5,555 nucleotides of DNA from positions 1-5,555 of the forward strand of contig JAEWMK010000223.1 of the NCBI GenBank assembly GCA_023457235.1, read 5' to 3'. This stretch comes from Bacillota bacterium. GTDB lineage: Bacteria; Bacillota; Bacilli; Bacillales; Bacillaceae_J. The position numbers and the translations under genes were made by a program. Below are positions 1 to 5,555 of the stretch, piece after piece. Positions within the stretch are counted from its first letter, which is position 1; each line of letters opens with the position of its first letter. The notes below the pieces were generated by a model, which was given only the letters and a program-made list of their open reading frames with translations, was not told the origin of the DNA and searched no databases.

Positions 1-1
1 A

Positions 2-157
2 CTTAAAACGGGGGATTCTATTATCTTTAAGACCGATATGCCGGAGGCAGAAGTAAAAACCTTGCCGATTTTTCCAAACCAACACAAGTTTCTTAGCCAT
101 TTTCAGGATAAAGGTTATAAGTTGAACATTGAGTTAATCATCAAAAAAGCCCCCTAA
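2..157 (+). CDS. C-terminal 51 residues of an unidentified protein (left-truncated)
   Basis: This reading frame is open from the left edge and ends at TAA 155-157. It encodes 51 residues with ordinary coding character: a beta-rich start (GDSIIFKTDMPE), a central segment with FPNQHKF, and an end of the form GYKLNIELIIKKAP. I do not recognise the family. The pattern 'LKTGDSIIFKTD', then a helix, then a final hydrophobic strand loosely resembles the last strands of a Rossmann-fold SAM-dependent methyltransferase, but that is only a visual impression. It lies more than 600 bp from the defence operon and before a terminator, so it probably belongs to a separate transcription unit. The other two forward frames here are quickly stopped, for example TAA at 4-6. 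The start lies outside the window. Confidence 0.5.
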   Translation, partial: LKTGDSIIFKTDMPEAEVKTLPIFPNQHKFLSHFQDKGYKLNIELIIKKAP

Positions 158-361
158 TTGGATATAGTATCAATACTAACGTTTAACAGAGCCTATTGAA
201 TAAAGAAAAGGAATTCTTGGTGAGATTGCTGAACTAAAAGAAAAGAACATTTCACATCGGTATGGGGTAGATATTTTAGTAAAGTATCAATGGTTAATAA
301 TGAGGATGCTTAACAGTTCAGAATAGGTTAGCGAATGAATCAATGCAATTTAATGATGTGG
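158..361. other. Intergenic stretch with possible coding debris
   Basis: No gene with a start and ribosome binding site is visible here. An open frame from 204 to TAG 324-326 reads plausible protein (GEIAELKEKNISHRYGVD, then LVKYQWLIMRML) but has no credible start. The frame one base out reads LNKEKE just before it, so a single-base frameshift near 206-213 would join the two into about 43 residues. This looks more like the remnant of a decayed gene than a working one. I cannot name its family. A short inverted repeat TAGTAT-CA-ATACTA (165-178) is present and is no stronger than chance would give. Confidence 0.3.
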
Positions 362-401
362 ATAAAAGGCAGAGGAATTTGTGATTTCCTCTGCCTTTTA
401 T
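362..401. terminator. Strong stem-loop, probable bidirectional intrinsic terminator
   Basis: A perfect 16-bp stem pairs 362-377 with 386-401 around an 8-nt loop (TTTGTGAT). Its GC-rich core is GGCAGAGG/CCTCTGCC. The stem has AAAA on its left arm and TTTT on its right arm, so an RNA from either strand has a U-run at the base of the hairpin. That is the usual form of a bidirectional rho-independent terminator. The right-hand U-tract is short (TTTT, then ATATTC), so efficiency is uncertain. It would end transcripts arriving from the upstream gene and insulate the operon that begins downstream. Confidence 0.8.
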
Positions 402-467
402 ATTCAAGTAAAAAACGCTACCTAGTTGGTTTCTAAAATGAGATACGTTATATGGTAACTATAAACA

Positions 468-593
468 ATGCTAGAAAAGTCGGGTTGTTTTACAGGAATT
501 ATATTCGAACTTATTGTAGTTATTATTATCGTTACGCTTAACTGGGACGGAAATGCGTTACTATTAAATGTTACAATAATAAAGCCAATATAA
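468..593 (+). CDS. Doubtful 41-residue hydrophobic small ORF
   Basis: An ATG at 468 opens 41 codons ending at TAA 591-593. Residues 10-24 are strongly hydrophobic (GIIFELIVVIIIVTL), with one glutamate at position 14, and could form a single membrane-spanning helix. A more polar tail (NWDGNALLLNVTIIKPI) follows. Against it being a gene, no clear Shine-Dalgarno sequence precedes the ATG, AT-rich DNA often produces Ile/Val/Leu runs by chance, and the ORF is short. In its favour, it lies alone between a terminator and the operon, where short membrane peptides of toxin type sometimes occur. I do not recognise it and would treat it as unproven. Confidence 0.15.
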   Translation: MLEKSGCFTGIIFELIVVIIIVTLNWDGNALLLNVTIIKPI

Positions 594-648
594 GGTTGTT
601 GACCAACAAAGAGTTTTCATATATTTGTCTTGGAATATATAGGTAAAA

Positions 649-676
649 TTACACAGCAGAGAAATTTTTATATGAT
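649..676 (+). promoter_or_regulatory. Candidate sigma-A-type promoter for the three-gene operon
   Basis: TATGAT at 671-676 is one mismatch from the TATAAT -10 consensus. TTACAC at 649-654, 16 nt upstream, is an imperfect -35 box. Transcription would begin near 683, giving a 5' leader of about 105 nt that contains the palindrome at 736-759. An alternative is the -10-like TATAAA at 710-715 with no good -35 box. It would start near 722 and place the palindrome at about +15 to +38. Both are weak matches in AT-rich sequence. A promoter somewhere in 600-725 is likely, but its exact position is not settled. Confidence 0.25.
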
Positions 677-735
677 AAAATAATATATAGTTAAACTGAT
701 TTTTTTCTGTATAAATTTAATTTTGGAGATACCTC

Positions 736-759
736 AGATACCCAGATATCTGGATATCT
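736..759. promoter_or_regulatory. 24-bp near-perfect palindrome, candidate operator
   Basis: The core CCAGATATCTGG (742-753) is a perfect 12-bp palindrome. Outside it AGATA (736-740) matches TATCT (755-759), leaving one mismatch (C741/A754), so 11 of 12 pairs are complementary. The palindrome is embedded in four GATA-starting tandem units of 8-9 bp (728-736, 737-744, 745-752, 753-760). It ends 20 bp before the Shine-Dalgarno sequence of the SNF2 gene. Such symmetry suits a dimeric DNA-binding regulator. A weak RNA hairpin with an AUAU loop is the alternative. No regulator gene is visible nearby, so the binding protein is unknown. Confidence 0.45.
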
Positions 760-779
760 AAAATAAAGTGTAATTCTTT

Positions 780-785
780 GGAGGG
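780..785 (+). promoter_or_regulatory. Shine-Dalgarno site that fixes the SNF2 gene start at 790
   Basis: GGAGGG at 780-785 is a near-perfect anti-16S match, and ATG 790 follows after 4-5 nt. The earlier in-frame TTG at 778 overlaps this site and has no ribosome binding site of its own, so it is not a likely start. Confidence 0.85.
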
Positions 786-789
786 CAAG

Positions 790-3651
790 ATGAGTACAAA
801 TTTTCATAGTCAGTATTATGCGTATGAATTAACAAAACAAAGCTCTGCGTCTTCCGTAGGACGTTTAAGCCAGTCTTTAATAAATGCTACGGTAGACTTG
901 AATCCGCATCAAGTAGAGGCAGCATTATTTGCATTCCGTGCGCCATTAGATAGAGGGGCATTACTGGCGGATGAAGTAGGGTTAGGAAAAACAATTGAAG
1001 CTGGATTAATTATCAGTCAACTATGGGCTGAACGTAAAAGAAAAATTCTAATTATTGTTCCCCCACCACTACGTAAGCAGTGGAATCAGGAACTAATAGA
1101 AAAGTTTTATATCCCTTCAATGATTTTAGAAAGTAAAAACTTTAACGAGATGCTACGGTCAGGCGTCTCAAATCCCTTCCTTCAACAAGACTTAGCAGTA
1201 ATTACTTCTCTTCAGTTTGCTAGAAACAAAGATTCAGAATTAAAAAGAGTTAACTGGGACTTGATAATTATTGATGAAGCTCATCGATTAAGAAATGTTT
1301 ATAAAAAATCAAATAAAATAGGGAGAGCTTTACGGTCAGCTACAGAAGGATTTCCAAAAATCTTGCTAACTGCTACACCATTGCAGAATTCTCTAATGGA
1401 ATTGTATGGGTTGGTTAGCTTTATTGATCCACATATATTTGGTGACGAGACAACATTTAGAAAACAATTCTCAAGAGGCTCAAGGGAAATGTCTCAAGCC
1501 GACTTCATAGATTTAAAACAGCGTATTAAACCAGTCTGTCACAGAACACTTCGAAGACAAGTGACGGAGTATGTAAACTATACACAGCGGATTCCGATTA
1601 CACAGACTTTTATTCCAACTGAAGCAGAGTGGACGCTTTATGAAAAGGTTTCTTCTTACTTACAAAGGGAAGTGCTGTTTGCTCTCCCGAAGGCCCAAAG
1701 ATCCTTAATGACACTTGTTGTTCGTAAAATTCTTGCATCTTCCTCTTTCGCACTTTCGGATACTTTACAATCGCTTATTAAAAGGCTTGATGATTTATTG
1801 CAAGGTAATTATGTGAGCGATCTAGGAATTAGCAAAGAATTTTACGATGATGTAGACGAATTTGATGATACATTGGAAGAATGGGATGATTCCATTGAGG
1901 AAATCGATATTAATGATCTTACAGAAGAAGAGAAACATGCACTAATCCTAAAAGAAAAACAAGAATTGCAATCCTATTATAATTTAGCGAAATCAATAAC
2001 TGAGAATGCAAAAGGGGATGCATTACTGTTAGCTTTAGAAACTGGATTTGAAAAAATGAGGGAAATTAAAGCTAATGAGAAAGCAGTTGTTTTTACAGAG
2101 TCAAGAAGAACTCAGAATTACTTAAAAGAAATGCTTGAATATAAAGGATATAATGTAGTCCTATTTAATGGACAAAATTCTGATCCCGAAGCAAAAAGGA
2201 TTTATCAATGGTGGCTTGATAAACACCAAAATGATGATAATATTACCGGTTCAAAAACAGCCGATATGCGTGCAGCTTTAGTTGAATATTTTAGGGAACA
2301 TGCATCTATTTTGATTGCAACGGAATCTGCTTCGGAGGGAATTAATCTTCAATTTTGTAGTCTAATAGTAAATTATGATTTGCCGTGGAATCCACAAAGG
2401 GTTGAGCAACGTATCGGCCGTTGCCATCGCTATGGTCAAAAACATGATGTTGTTGTGATTAACTTTTTAAACAGTAAGAATGCTGCTGATAAACGAGTAT
2501 TTGAGCTTCTTTCTGAAAAGTTCAAGTTATTTGAAGGGGTATTTGGTTCATCTGATGAGGTTTTAGGTACTTTAGAATCCGGTGTAGACTTCGAAAAACG
2601 TATTCAAGAAATATATCAAACTTGTAGAACAACTGAAGAAATTAATTCGGCATTTTCTCAACTACAGGAAGAGTTAGATGAACAAATCCGTAATAAAATG
2701 CAAGAAACAAGAAGCAGCCTTATGGAAAACTTTGATGATGAAGTAAGAGAAAAATTACGGGATCATTTTGAACAAACAAGTATACAAATGAACCGTTTGG
2801 AAAGATTTCTTTGGAATCTTTCTAAAATAGAAGGTCAAAAGGAAGCCGTTTTTGACGATGCATCTTTGAGTTTCATTAAAGATAATAAAAAATATCAGTT
2901 AATTTCTCGAATGAAAAAAGAACAAAATAGTGATTATGTAGTTCATTTTCGTTTATCACACCCACTAGCGAATTTATGGGTAGAGAAAGCGAAAAAGCGA
3001 AGTCTAAATCCCAAAGAAATTACATTTAGATACAGTGATTATGAAGGGAAAATTAGTGTTCTAGAATCTCTGATTGGTAAAGAAGGTTGGCTTAGTTTAG
3101 ATGTAATAAACGTAGAATCTGTTGAAACAGAGCAACATCTTATTTTCTCGGCAGTCGATACTAACAGTAATCAACTTGATCAAGATATTTGTGAAAAATT
3201 GTTTTTATTACCTGCAACAGTACATGAAGATATAACAATTCCAATTTCTATTAATAATACACTTAATTATATCAAGGAATGCCAAGAAGAATCCGTGTTG
3301 AACAGCATTATGGAGCGTACTGCCGAATACATGGATTCCGAATTGGAAAAATTAGATAAATGGTCCAAAGACTTGAAAGTAAAACTTGAAGTGGAAATTG
3401 ATGAAGTTTCTGTAGAGATTGATTACCTTAAAAAAGAGTCAAAAACAATCCGTAATATACAAGAAAAATTAGAGATGAACAAGAAGATTAAGGAACTCGA
3501 AAAGAAACGAAATGATATGCGACGTAATCTGTATGATCAACAAGATCAAATTGATGAACAGAAGGATTCTCTGTTTGAAGAAATAGAGGCAAAACTGCAA
3601 CGGAAGGTAACGAAGCAGCATTTGTTTGCTTTGAAGTGGAGAATAATTTAG
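790..3651 (+). CDS. SNF2/RapA-like (DrmD-like) DNA-translocating ATPase of a defence operon
   Basis: This 953-residue protein is an SF2-family SNF2 ATPase, expected to pump along double-stranded DNA using ATP in the cytoplasm. All helicase motifs are intact: the Q-like LNPHQ (37-41), Walker A DEVGLGKT (61-68, Lys67), Walker B DEAH (162-165), motif III TATP (194-197), motif IV VVFTES (433-438), motif V ATESASEGINLQ (510-521), and motif VI QRIGRCHRYGQ (540-550, arginine fingers 544 and 547). A very acidic insert (about 353-381) separates the two RecA lobes. Residues about 840-945 are charged and heptad-like, a probable coiled coil, and the chain ends in LFALKWRII. From memory, this organisation resembles RapA-like defence helicases such as DISARM DrmD. 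No nuclease motif is evident. It is the first gene of the operon, 15 nt before the methyltransferase, and probably remodels or translocates on target DNA for the Mod/Res pair. That role is inferred. ATP-dependent translocase activity is the firm part. The DrmD-like label is less certain. Confidence 0.92.
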   Translation: MSTNFHSQYYAYELTKQSSASSVGRLSQSLINATVDLNPHQVEAALFAFRAPLDRGALLADEVGLGKTIEAGLIISQLWAERKRKILIIVPPPLRKQWNQELIEKFYIPSMILESKNFNEMLRSGVSNPFLQQDLAVITSLQFARNKDSELKRVNWDLIIIDEAHRLRNVYKKSNKIGRALRSATEGFPKILLTATPLQNSLMELYGLVSFIDPHIFGDETTFRKQFSRGSREMSQADFIDLKQRIKPVCHRTLRRQVTEYVNYTQRIPITQTFIPTEAEWTLYEKVSSYLQREVLFALPKAQRSLMTLVVRKILASSSFALSDTLQSLIKRLDDLLQGNYVSDLGISKEFYDDVDEFDDTLEEWDDSIEEIDINDLTEEEKHALILKEKQELQSYYNLAKSITENAKGDALLLALETGFEKMREIKANEKAVVFTESRRTQNYLKEMLEYKGYNVVLFNGQNSDPEAKRIYQWWLDKHQNDDNITGSKTADMRAALVEYFREHASILIATESASEGINLQFCSLIVNYDLPWNPQRVEQRIGRCHRYGQKHDVVVINFLNSKNAADKRVFELLSEKFKLFEGVFGSSDEVLGTLESGVDFEKRIQEIYQTCRTTEEINSAFSQLQEELDEQIRNKMQETRSSLMENFDDEVREKLRDHFEQTSIQMNRLERFLWNLSKIEGQKEAVFDDASLSFIKDNKKYQLISRMKKEQNSDYVVHFRLSHPLANLWVEKAKKRSLNPKEITFRYSDYEGKISVLESLIGKEGWLSLDVINVESVETEQHLIFSAVDTNSNQLDQDICEKLFLLPATVHEDITIPISINNTLNYIKECQEESVLNSIMERTAEYMDSELEKLDKWSKDLKVKLEVEIDEVSVEIDYLKKESKTIRNIQEKLEMNKKIKELEKKRNDMRRNLYDQQDQIDEQKDSLFEEIEAKLQRKVTKQHLFALKWRII

Positions 3652-3652
3652 T

Positions 3653-3660
3653 AAGAGGTG
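3653..3660 (+). promoter_or_regulatory. Shine-Dalgarno site that fixes the mod start at GTG 3667
   Basis: AAGAGGTG (3653-3660) nearly matches the anti-16S consensus AGGAGGTG and is followed after 6 nt by GTG 3667. The alternative GTG at 3658 forms the end of this same site and so cannot be served by it. An in-frame TAA at 3652-3654 rules out any earlier start. Confidence 0.8.
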
Positions 3661-3666
3661 TATTTA

Positions 3667-5292
3667 GTGAAAAAAAATACTCGATTAGAACTCACATGGA
3701 TTGGAAAAGAAGAGCAGATAAGATTAGAACCTAGATTATTACTTGAAGATGAGGATTACTCTTATCATGCAAATAAAAAATATTCAGATGAAGATATATT
3801 TCATAATAAACTAATTTTTGGAGATAACTTATTAGCCTTAAAAGCATTAGAAAAAGAATATACAGGAAAAATAAAATGTATTTTTATTGACCCACCCTAT
3901 AATACAGGAAATGCGTTTGAACATTATGACGATGGTTTAGAACATAGTATCTGGTTATCTTTAATGAAACCACGATTAGAATTGCTTAAAAATTTATTAT
4001 GTGATGATGGTAGCATTTGGATAAGTATCGATGATGATGAACAAGCGTATTTAAAGGTTCTATGCGACGAAATATTTGGGAGAAATAATTTTGTTGCCAA
4101 TATTATTTGGCAAAAAAAGTTTTCTCCACAGAATGATGCAAAATGGTTATCCGATAGTCATGATTTTATAATGGTTTATGCAAAAAATAAAGAAATATGG
4201 AGACCAAATTTATTGCCTCGAAATGAGAAAATGAATAGTAGATATAAAAATCCTGATAACGATCCTAGAGGACCGTGGACTTCAGGTGACATGTTAAGGA
4301 AAGATGTTCAAAAGTCAGGACTTTATACTATTACCACACCATCTGGAAGAGTTTGTAATCCACCAACTGGTAGAAGTTGGCGTTTTTCTGAATCCAATTA
4401 TTCACAATTAGTTGAGGAAGGAAGGGTATGGTTTGGGGCAGATGGTAATGGTGTGCCAAGATTAAAAAGATATTTATGTGATGTTAAGCAAGGTCTTACA
4501 CCAATGACCATTTGGACTCATGAAGAAGTTGGCCATAATCAAGAAGCTCAAAAAGAGGTGCGACAATTTAATAATGATAGTCCATTTCCAACGCCAAAAC
4601 CAGAGCGACTTATTGAACGAATTTTAACAATAGCTTCAAATGAAGGTGATTTAGTTTTAGATTCTTTTGCTGGATCTGGTACTACAGGTGCTGTTGCTCA
4701 TAAAATGGGAAGAAAATGGATAATGATCGAGCTTGGGGAGCATTGTTATACTCACATCATACCAAGATTAAAAAAAGTGATTGATGGTTCCGATCAGGCA
4801 GGGATAAGTGCCTCTGTTAATTGGGAAGGTGGAGGTGGGTTTAGATTTTATAAGCTTGCACCTAGTCTTTTAGAAGAGGATAAATATGGAAATTGGGTTA
4901 TCAGTAAGCAATATAATCCTGAGATGCTAGCGAAAGCAATGTGTAAATTAGAAGGATTTATATATAAGCCAGATTTAAACGTGTTTTGGAAACATGGACA
5001 ATCAACTGAAAATGATTATATTTATGTAACAACACAGTATATTAATCAACAAATAGCAGCAGATATCTCTGATCAGATGAAAGAAGAGGAAACTCTTTTG
5101 ATATGTTGTAAAGCATTTAATGTTAATCAAGAAGAATTTCCAAATATTACTTTTAAAAAGATTCCTCAAATGGTGTTAAATAAATGTGAATTTGGTAGAG
5201 ATGACTATAGTTTAAATGTTAGCCGACTATCAATTAATAAAAAGGAAGATGAACAACTAGAGTTTTTTGAAGATGGTGGTGATAAGGAATGA
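3667..5292 (+). CDS. mod: Type III-like site-specific DNA methyltransferase (Mod), beta class
   Basis: This 541-residue protein transfers a methyl group from SAM to DNA, most likely to adenine N6, and should supply sequence recognition for the partner Res. The order is beta-class: catalytic DPPYNTG (75-81) comes first, then SHDFIMVYAKN (164-174), a target-recognition region (about 175-305), motif X PTPKPERLIERIL (308-320), and last the SAM-binding loop DSFAGSGTTGA (332-342). The opening LELTWIGKE and the target-region motifs NPPTGR, VWFGADGNGVPR and GHNQEAQKEV are typical of Type III Mod proteins. It is somewhat shorter than EcoP15I Mod (about 640 residues). A C-terminal domain (about 400-541), with CKLEGF, STENDYIYVTTQ and CEFGRDDYSLNV, matches, from memory, a block common to Mod proteins linked to SNF2 helicases. 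It may bind Res or the SNF2 protein. An A8 run (3670-3677) directly follows the start codon. The stop overlaps the res start as ATGA. DPPY occurs in both N6-adenine and N4-cytosine enzymes, so the methylated base is inferred. Confidence 0.93.
   Translation: MKKNTRLELTWIGKEEQIRLEPRLLLEDEDYSYHANKKYSDEDIFHNKLIFGDNLLALKALEKEYTGKIKCIFIDPPYNTGNAFEHYDDGLEHSIWLSLMKPRLELLKNLLCDDGSIWISIDDDEQAYLKVLCDEIFGRNNFVANIIWQKKFSPQNDAKWLSDSHDFIMVYAKNKEIWRPNLLPRNEKMNSRYKNPDNDPRGPWTSGDMLRKDVQKSGLYTITTPSGRVCNPPTGRSWRFSESNYSQLVEEGRVWFGADGNGVPRLKRYLCDVKQGLTPMTIWTHEEVGHNQEAQKEVRQFNNDSPFPTPKPERLIERILTIASNEGDLVLDSFAGSGTTGAVAHKMGRKWIMIELGEHCYTHIIPRLKKVIDGSDQAGISASVNWEGGGGFRFYKLAPSLLEEDKYGNWVISKQYNPEMLAKAMCKLEGFIYKPDLNVFWKHGQSTENDYIYVTTQYINQQIAADISDQMKEEETLLICCKAFNVNQEEFPNITFKKIPQMVLNKCEFGRDDYSLNVSRLSINKKEDEQLEFFEDGGDKE
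5275..5283 (+). promoter_or_regulatory. Ribosome binding site for res inside the end of mod
   Basis: GGTGGTGAT (5275-5283) resembles the 3' half of the GGAGGTGAT consensus and lies 5 nt before ATG 5289. AAGGA (5284-5288) directly abuts the ATG and is too close to act as the site. With the ATGA overlap, this suggests that ribosomes finishing mod re-initiate on res. Confidence 0.5.
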
Positions 5293-5555
5293 ATAAATTT
5301 GTTAATCAAGTATCAAATCGATTAAGTCTTAGATATCCACAACGGGATTCTTTAGAGATACTAGCAGAAGTAGTTGAATGCATTGGTTTAGAGAAAATTC
5401 AATCTCCAGATGTACTACAAAAAAAGCTAAATAATTTAAAACAAATCTTTCCCACTGTTGAGGATTTTGAAAGAGATTTTCCCTCTATTTGTTTTGCATT
5501 AGCCACTGGTGTTGGGAAGACCAGACTGATGGGGGCTTTTATTTCTTATTTATAC
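5289..5555 (+). CDS. res: Type III restriction Res-like DEAD/DEAH ATPase, N-terminal 89 residues (right-truncated)
   Basis: ATG 5289 overlaps the mod stop (ATGA), and an in-frame TAA at 5283-5285 rules out an earlier start. The visible 89 residues contain a Q-motif-like region (LRYPQRDSLEIL, 14-25), a helical spacer with FPTVEDFERDFPS (54-66), and a Walker A loop ATGVGKT (72-78, Lys77) followed by RLMGAFISYLY, where the window ends. This is the N-terminus of a Type III Res-family SF2 motor, by family knowledge a protein of about 900-1000 residues with a C-terminal PD-(D/E)XK nuclease. From memory the opening matches the helicase subfamily that follows SNF2-Mod pairs. In the complex it should bind Mod, hydrolyse ATP on foreign DNA and cut it. 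The DEAD/DEAH box and nuclease lie outside the window, so cutting activity cannot be confirmed. Confidence 0.88.
   Translation, partial: MNKFVNQVSNRLSLRYPQRDSLEILAEVVECIGLEKIQSPDVLQKKLNNLKQIFPTVEDFERDFPSICFALATGVGKTRLMGAFISYLY

Larger units (their letters stand above)
402..777. other. AT-rich non-coding leader of the defence operon
   Basis: Apart from the doubtful small ORF at 468-593, this stretch holds no open frame of note on either strand. It becomes very AT-rich from about 610 to 725, as expected for a promoter region, and includes a T7 run at 700-706. Its most structured part is the GATA-repeat palindrome at about 728-760. I see no tRNA, recognisable riboswitch, insertion-sequence end or attachment-site repeat. 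A short inverted repeat TTGTTG-AC-CAACAA (596-609) overlaps a possible -35 box (TTGACC, 600-605), but no good -10 box lies at the right distance. Confidence 0.5.

Noticed and set aside
165..178. TAGTAT-CA-ATACTA inverted repeat after the first gene as its terminator
   Set aside because: The stem is short and AT-rich with no T-run. The hairpin at 362-401 is far stronger.
596..609. TTGTTG-AC-CAACAA inverted repeat as an operator, and TTGACC (600-605) as a -35 box
   Set aside because: Six-base arms with a short spacer are expected about once by chance in a stretch of this size, and no acceptable -10 box lies 16-18 nt downstream of TTGACC.
1..777. Insertion-sequence ends, CRISPR repeats, tRNA or attachment-site repeats in the left flank
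   Set aside because: I found no paired terminal repeats, no evenly spaced repeats and no cloverleaf. The GATA units at 728-760 are too short and contiguous for CRISPR.
601..777. Reverse-strand small ORFs in the leader
   Set aside because: The best one seen, beginning ATGAAAACTC on the reverse strand near 620, stops after 18 codons and has no recognisable product.
778..789. TTG at 778 as the start of the SNF2 gene, adding MEGK to the protein
   Set aside because: The codon overlaps the GGAGGG ribosome binding site that properly serves ATG 790, and nothing upstream of 778 could act as its own site.
3658..3666. GTG at 3658 as the start of mod, adding MYL
   Set aside because: It is part of the AAGAGGTG Shine-Dalgarno sequence. 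GTG 3667 is correctly spaced, and the resulting N-terminus fits the usual start of this Mod family.
790..5292. BREX locus
   Set aside because: No PglZ, BrxC, BrxA/B or PglX-type methylase is present. A defence-linked SNF2 helicase alone is not enough to call BREX.
790..5555. A complete class 1 DISARM system
   Set aside because: DrmA, DrmB and DrmC are not in the window, the methylase is a Type III Mod, and the third gene begins like Res. DISARM remains a relative of the SNF2 gene only. Genes beyond the edge could change this.

Overview
The window looks like a phage-defence locus from a low-GC Gram-positive bacterium, most likely a member of the Bacillales. The basis is the strong AT bias, the heavy use of AAA, GAA, TTA and ATT codons, near-consensus Shine-Dalgarno sites (GGAGGG, AAGAGGTG) and a GTG start. 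The species cannot be named from the sequence.

Layout. Positions 2-157 hold the 3' end of an unrelated gene that runs in from the left. Positions 158-777 contain no convincing gene. They hold possible coding debris (204-326), a strong inverted-repeat terminator (362-401), a doubtful 41-codon hydrophobic ORF (468-593), an AT-rich promoter region, and a 24-bp near-perfect palindrome inside a GATA-rich repeat (about 728-760) just before the first large gene. From 790 to the right edge, three tightly packed same-strand genes form one operon: a 953-residue SNF2/RapA-like ATPase (790-3651), a 541-residue beta-class Type III-like DNA methyltransferase, Mod (3667-5292), and the first 89 residues of a Type III Res-like DEAD/DEAH ATPase (5289 onward, cut by the window).

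How the genes work together. Mod plus Res is the core of a Type III restriction-modification system: Mod recognises and methylates the site, and Res is the ATP-driven motor and nuclease. The extra, first-placed SNF2 motor makes this a three-component variant. In gene content it sits between classical Type III R-M and class 1 DISARM, where the SNF2 protein DrmD lies beside an adenine methylase. The genes are separated by 15 nt and by an ATGA overlap, so they are probably co-transcribed and translationally coupled. The palindrome in the leader is a candidate operator, although no regulator gene is visible in the window.

Two start sites differ from the longest possible reading frames. The SNF2 gene is better started at ATG 790 than TTG 778, and mod is better started at GTG 3667 than GTG 3658, because in both cases the upstream candidate lies inside the Shine-Dalgarno sequence. 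The nuclease part of Res, and any further operon genes, lie beyond the right edge.
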